A stretch of DNA of 21,379 nucleotides from an uncultured Collinsella sp. (GCA_900544065.1 UQTR01000027.1:1-21379), one strand, 5' to 3'. Shown: positions 8,201 to 15,961, numbered from the stretch's first letter. A program made the numbers and translations. Notes: generated by a model from the letters alone, not told the origin.

Positions 8201-8885
8201 GCTCGCGACAGGGGAAGATCTCGATGCTGTCCTCGTTGCCGATGGTCTGGCCCGTTGAACTCACCATGCGGCGGATGCGGTCGATCTCGTCGCCGAAAAA
8301 CTCAATGCGCACGGGCGCCTTTTCCTGTGCAGGAAACACCTCGACGGTGTCGCCGTGTACGCGGAACAGACCGGGCGCGTCGGCGGCGCCGGCATTGGTG
8401 TAGCCCATGCCCACCAGGCGCTGCGGCACCTCGTCAAAAGGAATCTCCTCGCCCACCGCAAAGGTTGTCGACTCCCAGTAGCGGCTCTCGACCGGCGGCA
8501 CGCAGCGCAGCAGCGCGCGGGCCGAGGCAACCATAATGCAGTTGTCGCCGCGCACGATGCGTCCCAGGGCCTCGCAGCGCTGCGCCACCACGGCATCGTC
8601 GGGCGCCTGCTCGCGCCACGGATAGTCCTTGCGCTCGGGGAAGCGGCACACGTGCGCCAGCCCCACATAGGCGGCAAGGCTGCGGGCGGCACGATCGGCC
8701 GCGTCCTCGCCGCTCACAATGTAGACCGTGGGGCGCGGACGGCGCGCAAACTGGGCGGCGGCCATAAGCGTGCGACCCGACTGAGACACGGCCAGCGTCA
8801 CGTCCTCGCCAGAATCGAGCCCGGCCTCGACGGTCTGCAGCGCCTCGGCAGTGTAGAGCTGCGCGGCTATACGGTGAATGAGCAT
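5253..8885 (-). CDS. mfd: Transcription-repair coupling factor Mfd
   Basis: A 1210-residue superfamily 2 translocase that removes RNA polymerase stalled at DNA lesions and recruits UvrA. In order: a UvrB-like N-terminal module with HGDTVEVFPAQ and IRIEFFGDEIDRI-type sequence; a CarD/RNA-polymerase-interaction domain near residues 530-590 (KPGDYVVHATHGIALF, YADGDKLYVPLEQ); helicase motif I LLCGDVGFGKTEVALR near 685; motif II DEEQRFGVQHKE near 784; motif III TLSATPIPRT near 812; the translocation region with ESGIDNATANTLIIEDS and QLKGRVGRS; and the C-terminal TRCF domain. The start at 8885 is chosen because GGAGG lies 6 nt before it; an upstream in-frame ATG at 8912 lacks one. The protein is complete. 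A terminator-like hairpin sits only 26-31 bp upstream, which may modulate expression. Confidence 0.97.
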   Translation of the reverse strand: MLIHRIAAQLYTAEALQTVEAGLDSGEDVTLAVSQSGRTLMAAAQFARRPRPTVYIVSGEDAADRAARSLAAYVGLAHVCRFPERKDYPWREQAPDDAVVAQRCEALGRIVRGDNCIMVASARALLRCVPPVESRYWESTTFAVGEEIPFDEVPQRLVGMGYTNAGAADAPGLFRVHGDTVEVFPAQEKAPVRIEFFGDEIDRIRRMVSSTGQTIGNEDSIEIFPCRELALTDEAVHNMHVALYRASQDDSKLAALLEMVDARIVTPELDRFLPVMYGQTVSPLSHVSGKALVVLSEPRSLFDDCLRAYEDIEARAGEAGVDRLDGLYVRAQQLDFGAQQRLNYVSLIRAGGAVTAELKIEQPAIAGSDNRFMTRIQEVVGKRYACVFAIPDRGARESMELTFGDEGITFEESLTAAPENAGAIGDRVRVAAADSADRAARQEAHASIRERKADALNARSLEAGAAQAAAGAAVPTISRGRVTFVDAALPQGVVVPDANLAVFSIADLNARMDANRARSRRKVDITQITFPFKPGDYVVHATHGIALFSEIARQEVGGKERDYFLLEYADGDKLYVPLEQVDRITRYVGPDGDKPRLTRLNTADWTRATNKARKNAKKLAFDLVDLYTRRSSITGIACPPDTPEQIEMEESFPYDETRDQLEAIADIKADMEAPKPMDRLLCGDVGFGKTEVALRAAFKCVDSGRQVMVLCPTTILAQQHYETFFERFAPFGLEVEVLSRFRTPAQQKRALKAFAEGTIDVLIGTHRLLSADVNPKNLGMVIIDEEQRFGVQHKEQLKNLREQIDVLTLSATPIPRTMQMATSGVRDMSLITTPPTGRRPVIVHVGEYDPDVVSAAIRLEVGRGGQVYYVSNRVKTIDDAVARVHEAAPEARVGVAHGKMSPREVEDVMIEFATKKIDVLIATTIVESGIDNATANTLIIEDSQRLGLAQLYQLKGRVGRSATQAYAYFMFPGELPLTEEATARLTALSEFQDLGSGMRIAMRDLEIRGAGSLMGAEQHGNLSSVGFDLFTQMLGQAVAEARGDDDAGVEAASVGINLPADYFLSEEYMPAVDQRVLVYRKLAAAEDLESIDEVQEETEAAHGELPLAGLNLFNRARIRIRGERLRLESVTLSGGRITFLGVDVPKKVAFELKTRYGAVNFPKSRKLSVPYKAGAGAGSGLGRGLDANDGTGPVAAALMLLQQLGASDDD

Positions 8886-8910
8886 GCTGTTCCTCCGGCA
8901 TCGCAACGCC

Positions 8911-8938
8911 AAAAGCCCGCCGGGGCAAGCTCGGCGGG
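8911..8938 (-). terminator. Intrinsic terminator or attenuator ahead of mfd
   Basis: CCCGCCG (8916-8922) pairs with CGGCGGG (8932-8938) around a 9-nt loop, and the minus strand continues CTTTT. It lies about 170 bp after the ATP-grasp stop and only 26 bp before the mfd start, leaving little space for an mfd promoter downstream of it. It may therefore end ATP-grasp readthrough or act as an attenuator in the mfd leader. Confidence 0.6.
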
Positions 8939-8982
8939 TCGTTCGTCAAATTCGTTGCCTGTCATGGTAGCGCATGGAGAGA

Positions 8983-9027
8983 ACTCCGGCTCAGGCGTAC
9001 GCCCAGCCCCGCAACAAAAACGCCAGA
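8983..9027. repeat. 45-bp direct repeat, copy 1 (between ATP-grasp gene and mfd)
   Basis: Identical to 10695-10739 at 41 of 45 positions, same orientation. The shared core gcccagccccgcaacaaaaa continues into cgccaga. In the other copy this block is the T-tract side of a terminator hairpin. Here the partner arm is absent, so only half of the terminator is present. Confidence 0.8.
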
Positions 9028-9107
9028 TAGAACCGGGCTCATCGGCTTCGCCAAAATCTCCCCGTCACTTCGAACGCCGCAACCACGGAAGGTGCCCCAA
9101 GAAACGG

Positions 9108-10574
9108 CTATTCCTCAAAAAAGCTCGCAACGTTCAAGCGGCTCGTCCACTCGCCTATGGTGTTGGCAAAGCCGACGCGTGTGTACACGCCCGCGAAACG
9201 ACCGCGATACAGGTACAGGCCTTCCATATTAGAAGCGGGCGCAAAACCAAGATCATCCACAAGTCCTTTGGGTGCCTCTCCTCGATGCGGCCCATTGACA
9301 AGCGTTCCGCGCAAGCAGGGAGTCTGATACTGCTGAGCATACTCCTGTACAATCGCCCCAGCGGCCGCAGCGCGAGCAAGCACCTGGGACCATTCCCGTT
9401 CCGTGGCATCCAAGCCGGCAACAACGCCAACCGCGTTGTAGCCGCCGCACGGCTTGACAATCCATCGATCCTTTTCGGCAAATCTCGACAACTGGGCGCT
9501 TTCGTCCAAAATCTCGGTATAGGGCACATGCTCCCGTACAAACGATTGCTCCTCCGGGCTCAACAAGGACTGACCGGCCCGAGACCACAGAAATGCAAAT
9601 ACGGTCTTAGTCGCACACGGCCACGTTCTAAAACCACCAACGATGCACGCGAGCCCTTCTTGAGCCGCCTCGATTAAGGCCGAGCGTCCGTCGCACGGCT
9701 TATCCCACAGCTCGCCGGTCACCGCGCGCCGCCAAACGCAATCAATAGGACCGGCGGCATCGCACAGCCGTCTAGCACCGCTCTCGTCTTCGCCAATCCG
9801 CAGGTCGCGCACATCCGCAAAGCGTGCGACTACGCCCCGCCGCCTCATAAGGTCGACAAAATGAGCCGCATCTTCCAAGTCGATGCTTTCCGAATAGTCG
9901 ACGATTGCCACCGAAGCGGGATATATCTTTGATTGCGGCGCATAGAGCCCCTCGTCAACGCGGGCCCCGTCGTCCGATCGTGCACTATCCTCGGTGCGGC
10001 GAGGATGGGCCAGCTCCCACTCTGCATAGGTCTCAAACAATGCATCTATCCAGCTACCGCACAAATCGTACTGCCGAAAGCCGGGATGGTCTGATGCAAA
10101 CTCCTCAAAGGAAGGCGTCATTCGCACTGCCTGACAGACCGCATCGGTCACTACCATTCCGGCACTGCCGTCGGTATTGAGCTCGCAAAACGTATACGAA
10201 CCGGTGCCCTCGTCAAGAAAGATATCAACACGCGCAAGGGGAATTTGGCAATCATAGCCGGCATCCATAGCGCACAGGTCAGCAAAAGCCGGATCCATGC
10301 GAAACCACGCGCGCACGGAGGCATCGGAACAAAACGCCCGCGTCACCTTGTCCATAATGCCGTACATGCGCTCGGCGGCCTCCTTAAGAAGCGCCGTCAT
10401 ATCCTTGTCGAATATCTTTGGCGTCAGAGCCCAGGGCGCAGGATCACCATGGTAGAGCGCATGGGTTTGAGACAAGTATTCGTCGCCTTTGCGACGACCA
10501 GGTAGGTCACCTTCGCGCGTGCGTACGATGCGTTCAAAATAATCTTCGAGCTCTCGCGTCTTCAATGTTGCCAC
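9108..10574 (-). CDS. ATP-grasp protein, glutathionylspermidine-synthase-like
   Basis: About 488 residues. The motif FCELNTDGSAGM (near residues 129-140), with acidic and Asn residues suited to Mg-ATP binding, and the later KPCGGYNAVGVVAG (near 375-390) and IVQEYAQQYQTP point to the ATP-grasp fold of the glutathionylspermidine synthase C-terminal or circularly permuted ATP-grasp type. Such enzymes make amide bonds from a carboxylate and an amine using ATP. No amidase domain or polyamine genes are nearby, so the substrate is unknown. The GTG at 10574 is preferred as start because GGAGG lies 5 nt before it; the in-frame ATG at 10586, four codons upstream, has no clear ribosome site and contains that GGAGG. 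The gene is bracketed by 45-bp direct repeats at 8983 and 10695, hinting at insertion or rearrangement. Confidence 0.7.
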   Translation of the reverse strand: MATLKTRELEDYFERIVRTREGDLPGRRKGDEYLSQTHALYHGDPAPWALTPKIFDKDMTALLKEAAERMYGIMDKVTRAFCSDASVRAWFRMDPAFADLCAMDAGYDCQIPLARVDIFLDEGTGSYTFCELNTDGSAGMVVTDAVCQAVRMTPSFEEFASDHPGFRQYDLCGSWIDALFETYAEWELAHPRRTEDSARSDDGARVDEGLYAPQSKIYPASVAIVDYSESIDLEDAAHFVDLMRRRGVVARFADVRDLRIGEDESGARRLCDAAGPIDCVWRRAVTGELWDKPCDGRSALIEAAQEGLACIVGGFRTWPCATKTVFAFLWSRAGQSLLSPEEQSFVREHVPYTEILDESAQLSRFAEKDRWIVKPCGGYNAVGVVAGLDATEREWSQVLARAAAAGAIVQEYAQQYQTPCLRGTLVNGPHRGEAPKGLVDDLGFAPASNMEGLYLYRGRFAGVYTRVGFANTIGEWTSRLNVASFFEE

Positions 10575-10694
10575 GTTACCCTCCATTGCTTGATTTTTTG
10601 CTCATGCTACGCCAGCACGCACGACTTCGGCGCGCTTGAATAGGCTTCTAAATTAGCAACACATTTTTGCATGAGGCGGCAGGAGGCGACAAAT

Positions 10695-10739
10695 ACTCCA
10701 GCTCAAGCGCATGCCCAGCCCCGCAACAAAAACGCCAGA
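10695..10739. repeat. 45-bp direct repeat, copy 2 (between zinc-ribbon and ATP-grasp genes)
   Basis: Partner of 8983-9027 with four mismatches. Its right end overlaps the left arm of the zinc-ribbon gene's terminator. The stretch 10587-10694 between it and the ATP-grasp start holds an AT-rich promoter-like segment but no recognisable gene. Confidence 0.8.
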
Positions 10740-10759
10740 CGGACGAGTCGCCTGGCGTT
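10728..10759 (-). terminator. Intrinsic terminator of the zinc-ribbon gene
   Basis: AACGCCAG (10731-10738) pairs with CTGGCGTT (10752-10759) around a 13-nt loop. On the minus strand the stem runs into TTTTTG. It begins 24 nt after the zinc-ribbon stop codon. Confidence 0.8.
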
Positions 10760-10783
10760 ATCAGAGTGAGCTATACGCCGAGT

Positions 10784-11830
10784 CTAATCGTAGACGCCCA
10801 TTTTAAGCAGTGTGAAGGTCGGGGCGCCGTCACCCTGTGCGACGCGGACCGTGCAAGTTTCGGTACGGCCCCTGGATGCATCCGCTTGAATTGCGGCGAT
10901 GAACTGGTCCTTTGGCAGGCCGTAGGTGCTCTCGGGGATGTCGGAAGGAAGTAACGCACCGCCAGCACTGTAAACCTCATAGGTGAGCTCGTAGATGTTG
11001 TCGCCAAGGTCAGTCGCGCCCGTAACGATGGCACACGGTGGGTTGTAATTTCCCTGGCCATATTCCTGTTTCAGATACAAGTACCCACCATGCGCTTCGG
11101 CCGAATCAGGAATCGCCTGCCCCTCCGGCGTTCTGTCATAAGTCATATCGGCATCGGAAAGCGTCAGACCCGTCAAGCGGTTGAGTTCCCTATTGATCAC
11201 ATCAGTCGCCACACGCTGGCTATTACCGTTGTCATAGTCGCCTTTCTCGATTCGATACGGCGCGTTGTCAATAAAATGGCACCAGATAAACTTGACCAGC
11301 TTGTATTTCTCGTCATCAGAAAGTCCGTCAGTCGAATCGAAGCCGCCCGCCTGATACCAGTCCCGATCGAAGTGTTCCTCCGTAAAGTTCGATAGGAACA
11401 GGTTCGCCGCGGCATAGGTTGCCTGGTCATTGAGGTCGACTTTTACACTGCTGCCGGTCTGCTCAGGCTCATCCGCCTCATCCCCGTCGGCGGCAGGCTT
11501 CTCCTTGGCGCTTCCCTTGTCCTTGTGCTCGGCTGAACCCTCGTCGGACCCCAGTACCGTAATCTGCGATGAGTTGCCCTGCCCAAGCGGACCCAGCACG
11601 CCGGTCAGCGCCAGAGCGGCACCGCCGGCAACGAGCACGCCCGCCACGCACATGCCGACAATCACCGCGCGCTTATGCGATTTCTTCTGCACGGGAGGCA
11701 TCCCTGCCGCCGGCATCGATGCGGGCTCAGCAGGCGCGGCCGCCGGAGAGGCAGCGCCCATGCGCGCCCCGCAGTTCGTGCAAAAATCGGTTCCGTCGGG
11801 CATCTCGGAGCCACACTTGGTGCAAAACAT
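10784..11830 (-). CDS. Zinc-ribbon, single-pass membrane protein with C-terminal extracellular domain
   Basis: A 348-residue protein starting MFCTKCGSEMPDGTDFCTNC: two CxxC pairs (Cys3, 6, 17, 20) form the short zinc ribbon common in Gram-positive membrane proteins. A Pro/Ala-rich linker follows, then one membrane segment (about 55-78), an acidic low-complexity stretch (about 90-120), and a C-terminal domain of some 220 residues without a fold I recognise. The zinc ribbon would be cytoplasmic and the C-terminal domain outside. The start at 11830 fits the ribbon and has GAGGGG upstream; a ten-codon-longer frame is not supported. A perfect palindrome, TGTTGCGCAACA, lies 67 bp upstream, near a candidate -10 (TATGAT, 11869-11874). 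Role unknown; a regulatory or envelope-sensing function is possible but unproven. Confidence 0.85.
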   Translation of the reverse strand: MFCTKCGSEMPDGTDFCTNCGARMGAASPAAAPAEPASMPAAGMPPVQKKSHKRAVIVGMCVAGVLVAGGAALALTGVLGPLGQGNSSQITVLGSDEGSAEHKDKGSAKEKPAADGDEADEPEQTGSSVKVDLNDQATYAAANLFLSNFTEEHFDRDWYQAGGFDSTDGLSDDEKYKLVKFIWCHFIDNAPYRIEKGDYDNGNSQRVATDVINRELNRLTGLTLSDADMTYDRTPEGQAIPDSAEAHGGYLYLKQEYGQGNYNPPCAIVTGATDLGDNIYELTYEVYSAGGALLPSDIPESTYGLPKDQFIAAIQADASRGRTETCTVRVAQGDGAPTFTLLKMGVYD

Positions 11831-11896
11831 ATTCGGGCATCCCCTCACAACAAACAGCATCGGTCGCCATCATATTGAGCCCTCGCGACCCAAATG

Positions 11897-11908
11897 TGTT
11901 GCGCAACA
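11897..11908. promoter_or_regulatory. 12-bp perfect palindrome TGTTGCGCAACA, site 1
   Basis: Lies between nth and the zinc-ribbon gene, 22 bp upstream of a candidate -10 (TATGAT on the minus strand, 11869-11874). The same 12-mer occurs again at 21251-21262, also just upstream of a candidate minus-strand promoter. The shared 13-mer is gtgttgcgcaaca. A dimeric repressor or activator operator is a reasonable inference. Confidence 0.5.
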
Positions 11909-11948
11909 TTGATCGCCGTCTTCGAGTGCCGGCAAAACGTGCCGGGCC

Positions 11949-12614
11949 CTATCCCGTCACACGCACGCTGGGGCAAAGGTCTGCCAGCGGGCACTCGTCG
12001 CACTTGGGCTTACGGGCATCGCAAATCTCGCGGCCAAAGGTGATCCACTGGTGATTGACCGACTCCCAATACTCGTGCGGCAAGATCTTGAGCAGATCTT
12101 GCTCGGTCTTGAGCGGCTCTTTGGCGTGCGTCTTGGGACTCAGCATCAGGCGGTGCGCGATGCGGTTGACGTGCGTATCCACCGCGATGCCTTCCACGAT
12201 GCCGTACCCCACGTTGAGCACGATGTTCGCTGTTTTGCGCCCCACGCCCGGCAGCTTGACGAGCTCCTTCATGTCGGCCGGCACCTCGCCGCCGTAGTCG
12301 GCAACAATCATCCGCGCGGCCTCCACGGCATGCTTGGCCTTACTCTTATAAAAGCCGAGTGACTTAATGGTGTCCGCCACGTCGGTCACACTTGCCCCGG
12401 CCATGGCCTCGGGCGTGGGCCACTGGGCAAACAGTTGGGGCGTCACCTTGTTGACCTGCGCGTCGGTCGTCTGAGCCGAAAGCAGCACCGCGATGAGCAG
12501 CCTAAATGGATTCTCGTGGTCCAAGAAGCACTCGACCGGGCCATAGCGACGGTTAAGGCGCTCGCACACCTCGATGGCGCGTTCGCGTTTGGCGGCATTG
12601 GTCTCGCGTGGCAT
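11949..12614 (-). CDS. nth: Endonuclease III
   Basis: A 221-residue bifunctional DNA glycosylase/AP lyase of base-excision repair, acting on oxidised pyrimidines. The helix-hairpin-helix is LPGVGRKTANIVL (121-133) with the Schiff-base lysine Lys127, followed by AVDTHVNRIAHRL with the catalytic Asp146. The C-terminal cluster loop has Cys198, 205, 208 and 214 in the C-x6-C-x2-C-x5-C pattern for a 4Fe-4S cluster. Length matches the family. GAGGAG lies about 6 nt before the ATG at 12614, which was preferred over an ATG eight codons upstream. It starts 63 bp after the ABC exporter gene on the same strand and could share its transcript. Confidence 0.96.
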   Translation of the reverse strand: MPRETNAAKRERAIEVCERLNRRYGPVECFLDHENPFRLLIAVLLSAQTTDAQVNKVTPQLFAQWPTPEAMAGASVTDVADTIKSLGFYKSKAKHAVEAARMIVADYGGEVPADMKELVKLPGVGRKTANIVLNVGYGIVEGIAVDTHVNRIAHRLMLSPKTHAKEPLKTEQDLLKILPHEYWESVNHQWITFGREICDARKPKCDECPLADLCPSVRVTG

Positions 12615-12677
12615 AACGACTCCTCGGCTCAGCGGCATAACAAACCTATGGGCACGATTGTCCCACGTATGGGGTCT

Positions 12678-14480
12678 TTACGCCTCCAAAAATGCGCCGG
12701 TCTGGCGGCTCCACAGGCTTGCGTATTCGCCGCCAGCCTCGACAAGCTGCGCATGCGTGCCGTCCTCGACAATCTCGCCGTCCGCCAGCACCACGATGCG
12801 GTCGAGCGCCGCCACAGTGGACAGGCGGTGCGCCACCACAATGGAGGTGCGGCCGCGCATCAGGTTCTCGAGCGCCTCCTGCACCAGCGCCTCGGACTCA
12901 CTGTCCAGGGCAGAGGTCGCCTCGTCGAGCACCAGAATCGGCGCGTCGGTAAGGATGGCACGGGCGATGGCCACGCGCTGGCGTTGGCCGCCCGAAAGCT
13001 TAACGCCGCGCTCGCCCACCATGGTGTCAAAGCCATGGGGCAAGCGGTCGATAAACTCGGTCGCATTAGCCAAGCGAGCCGCCTCGCGGATCTGCTCGTC
13101 GGTGGCGTCGGGGCGGCCGTAGGCGATATTCTCGCGAATGGAGCGATGGAACAGCAGCGCCTCCTGCGGCACGTAGGCAACCTGGCGGCGCAGGCTCTGC
13201 TGCGTGCAGCGCGAGACATTCTGGCCGTCCACGAGCACGCGGCCGCCCTGCACGTCGTCCAGGCGCAGCAACAGCTTGGTGAGTGTCGTCTTGCCCGAGC
13301 CCGATTTGCCCACCAGGCCCACGCGCTGGCCCGCCGCCACATGGAGCGTCAGGTCGTCGAACACGTTCTCGCCCGCCGCGGCGTCACGGTATGCAAAGCT
13401 CAAGTGCTCAAAATCAATCGCGCCCTCGCGCACCTTGAGCTCGGGGGCGTTCTCGTCGTCTGCCACCAGACGCGGCTCGTCCAGCACGCGCGTCATCTCG
13501 GCCGCATCGCCGAGCGCGCGGTTGATGCGCTGCATCATGGAGCTCACATAGTTCAGACGCATGGTGAGGTTGTACGTATAGGTAAAGATCATGACGAGCG
13601 CGCCGGCAGAGATGCCAAACCACGCGTTGCCGCCCGCGACGAACACACTCACCACGGCCATGGTAATGACGATAAGGCCCGAGGTCGTAAAGTTGCGCTG
13701 CATCATGGCGTGCATCGAAACCGTCTCGGCATCGCGCGCGGCACGGTCGGCGGTATCGAATAGGTCGCGCTCAAAGTCCTCGCGCCCGCAGGTCTTGACG
13801 GCCAGGATGTTCGTGACCGCGTCGGACAGCACGCCCGACAGCTTGTTCTGCGCAGCGGACGTCGCGGCCGAAAGCGGCATGATGCGCTTGTACATAAGCC
13901 AGACAAACGCAATGTAGACGACCATGATGCCCACCAGGATCACGGTAAACGTCGGCACCACCGGGGCAAGTGCTACCACCGTGCAGACAACCGAGGTGAT
14001 AGTGGGGATGAGCGAATACACCGTCACGTCCACCAGACCCGTGTAGCCGCTCATAAAACGGCTCGTCTGGCTCACAAGCGATCCGCCAAATCGGCTGGTG
14101 TGGAATGTCATGGATTGATTGGAGAGCGTGTCGAAGCACAAGCGCGCCAGGTGATAGTTGCCCGCAATCTCGAGCTTGTAGACGGTGTAGTCCTGCAGCT
14201 TGGAGAGGATCTGACCTACCAGGTTAACGAGCACGAGCGCCAGAATATAGGGGCTAAAGACCTCAAACACCTGGTCGCCCGCAACGGGGCCGGCCTGGAC
14301 GCGGTCGACGATAAGGGCCATCACGTAGGTGTTGGCAAACGTGAGCAAAAAGATGTAGCCCGCCGACGAGAACACCGAGAGAAAGACGATCAACGGCTGT
14401 GTGCGCGTGACGTCCCAAAAACGCTGCAGCGTGCGGCGCACGGTGGAGCGTTTGAGCGGACTGGTGCTTCTCTGAGACAT
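12678..14480 (-). CDS. ABC exporter, fused permease and ATPase (MdlB/MsbA type)
   Basis: A 600-residue half-transporter with six membrane helices (about 28-310) and a C-terminal ATPase domain (about 350-590). Walker A GKSGSGKTT is near residue 390, the Q-loop VPQEALLF follows, the signature LSGGQRQRVAIARAI is near 495, Walker B ILVLDEATSALD near 515 and the switch histidine in VAHRLST near 548. All catalytic residues are intact, so it can act as a homodimer. A partner half-transporter is not adjacent, which also favours a homodimer. Substrate (drug, lipid or peptide) cannot be inferred. The ATG at 14480 follows AAGGAA by about 6 nt. The longer frame of 12 more codons lacks a ribosome site. 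Confidence 0.93.
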   Translation of the reverse strand: MSQRSTSPLKRSTVRRTLQRFWDVTRTQPLIVFLSVFSSAGYIFLLTFANTYVMALIVDRVQAGPVAGDQVFEVFSPYILALVLVNLVGQILSKLQDYTVYKLEIAGNYHLARLCFDTLSNQSMTFHTSRFGGSLVSQTSRFMSGYTGLVDVTVYSLIPTITSVVCTVVALAPVVPTFTVILVGIMVVYIAFVWLMYKRIMPLSAATSAAQNKLSGVLSDAVTNILAVKTCGREDFERDLFDTADRAARDAETVSMHAMMQRNFTTSGLIVITMAVVSVFVAGGNAWFGISAGALVMIFTYTYNLTMRLNYVSSMMQRINRALGDAAEMTRVLDEPRLVADDENAPELKVREGAIDFEHLSFAYRDAAAGENVFDDLTLHVAAGQRVGLVGKSGSGKTTLTKLLLRLDDVQGGRVLVDGQNVSRCTQQSLRRQVAYVPQEALLFHRSIRENIAYGRPDATDEQIREAARLANATEFIDRLPHGFDTMVGERGVKLSGGQRQRVAIARAILTDAPILVLDEATSALDSESEALVQEALENLMRGRTSIVVAHRLSTVAALDRIVVLADGEIVEDGTHAQLVEAGGEYASLWSRQTGAFLEA

Positions 14481-14555
14481 GGGCTTCCTTTCGCATCTGA
14501 TAGGACGAAACGCCATTGTTGCACACTAAAGTGCACTTCAGGCACGTACGATGCG

Positions 14556-14578
14556 AAAAGCGCCCGCGCCCCGCGCTT
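14556..14578 (-). terminator. Possible terminator of rmuC
   Basis: AAGCGC (14558-14563) pairs with GCGCTT (14573-14578), and the minus strand continues with TTTTCGC, 28 nt after the rmuC stop. The stem is short but GC-rich. Confidence 0.4.
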
Positions 14579-14605
14579 GCGCCGACGCCCCGCCGTCCGT
14601 TGCGG

Positions 14606-15961
14606 CTAGCCCTCGTCTTCTTGGTCTGCGAGCAGGCCCGCGGACGTGAGCCCCAAGATCGCGTCGGCCTCCTCGGCATCCTCCAGCGCGTCGATGTCCT
14701 TGAGCTTGCGCTCCATAACGTTGGTGCGCGTGGTGATAATGCCCTCGACCGTCTTGCCCGCGGTCTCGATCTGCTGCTGCGCGCGACGCAGCGCCGCCTG
14801 ATAGCGCGGCAGCTCAGCCTTGACGGCGGAAAGCACGCGCAGCACGTCATCGGTGCGTTTTTGCAGCCTAAACGTCTGATAGCTCATCTGCAGGCTGTTG
14901 AGGATGGCTGCCATGGTGCTGGGGCCGGCAACGTTGACGTGATAGTCGCGGCCCAGGGTCTCGATAAGCCCGGGGCGGCTGACGACCTCGGCGTACAGAC
15001 CCTCAAACGGCACGAACAGAATGCCAAAGTTGGTCGTCGCGGGCACGCTCAGGTACTTCTCGCAAATGTCCTTGGCCTCGCGCTTCACCATCGCGTCGAG
15101 CGTCTTGCGCGCAGCAGCGACGGCCTCCGCGTCGCCCGACTCCTGGGCGTCGAGCAGATGCTCGTACGCATCGCCGGGAAACTTGGAGTCAATCGGCAGC
15201 AGCACGGGATCGCCCTCGTCTACCGGCAGCTTGACGGCAAACTCAACGCGCTCCGAGGCGCCAGGCTTGGTGGCCACGTTTTCCAGATACTGGTCGGACG
15301 TGAGGATGTCCGCCAGGATCGCGCCCAGCTGCACCTCGCCCAAAATGCCGCGCGCCTTCACATTGCCCAGCACGCGCTTAAGGTCACCCACGCCAGTGGC
15401 GATAGATTGCATATCGCCCAGGCCCTTGTACACGGCCTCGAGCTGGTCGCTCACCTGCTTAAACGATGCAGACAGACGGTCGTTGAGCGTACGGGAGAGT
15501 TTCTCGTCCACCGTCGCGCGCATCTGATCGAGCTGCACGTTGTTGTCCTTGCGGATGGCGCCCAGCTGGGCATCGACCGTCTCACGCACCTTGTCCAGGC
15601 GGTGCTCGATGCCCTCGCGGTTGGCGCCGAGCTGTTGGGCCGTCTCGCGGCGCAGGTCATCCATGCGGTCGCCAGCCTGCGAGAACTCACGCGCGATGGT
15701 CAGGTAGCGTTGCTGCTCCACGGCGGCGTCGGTCGTCTGCTGCTGCGCGATGGCGTTTGCCGTGCGGCGGGTTTCTGCCAGCGCGACGTTGAGGGCATCG
15801 AGCGTGCTGTTGGCCTGCTCGAGCGCAGCCAGCATCTCTGCCCCGCTATCGCCGCGCTCCCGCAGCTCGGCGCGAAGGCCCTTGAGCTGCAGGGCACAAG
15901 CCACAGCAACCCCCGCCGCCACCAAGGCGGTCACAGCAAGCACGATATCAATAGCAGACAT
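14606..15961 (-). CDS. rmuC: DNA recombination protein RmuC
   Basis: A 451-residue protein. A single N-terminal membrane segment (about 4-25) is followed by a long coiled coil (about 30-170, rich in heptads with LRRETAQQLGANREGIEHRL) and the RmuC domain (about 180-420). Domain signatures include NVKARGILGEVQLGAIL, the LPIDSKFPGDAYEHLL segment with its PD-(D/E)xK-like acidic/Ser-Lys core, and FVPFEGLYAEVVSRPGLIE. RmuC proteins are predicted nucleases that limit inversion at short inverted repeats, which is notable in a region rich in long palindromes. The ATG at 15961 places the membrane anchor at the N-terminus and has GGAG close upstream. It lies 51 bp downstream of the HTH gene of the nucleotidyltransferase pair. 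Confidence 0.94.
   Translation of the reverse strand: MSAIDIVLAVTALVAAGVAVACALQLKGLRAELRERGDSGAEMLAALEQANSTLDALNVALAETRRTANAIAQQQTTDAAVEQQRYLTIAREFSQAGDRMDDLRRETAQQLGANREGIEHRLDKVRETVDAQLGAIRKDNNVQLDQMRATVDEKLSRTLNDRLSASFKQVSDQLEAVYKGLGDMQSIATGVGDLKRVLGNVKARGILGEVQLGAILADILTSDQYLENVATKPGASERVEFAVKLPVDEGDPVLLPIDSKFPGDAYEHLLDAQESGDAEAVAAARKTLDAMVKREAKDICEKYLSVPATTNFGILFVPFEGLYAEVVSRPGLIETLGRDYHVNVAGPSTMAAILNSLQMSYQTFRLQKRTDDVLRVLSAVKAELPRYQAALRRAQQQIETAGKTVEGIITTRTNVMERKLKDIDALEDAEEADAILGLTSAGLLADQEDEG

Noticed and set aside
5154..8258. 1034-codon open frame on the plus strand
   Set aside because: It is fully antisense to mfd, is rich in His/Arg/Ala/Leu as expected for a shadow frame of a GC-rich gene, and has no recognisable domain.
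8983..10739. 45-bp repeats as attL/attR of an integrative element
   Set aside because: No integrase or recombinase lies between them, the ends are not tRNA-like, and one copy is clearly part of a terminator.
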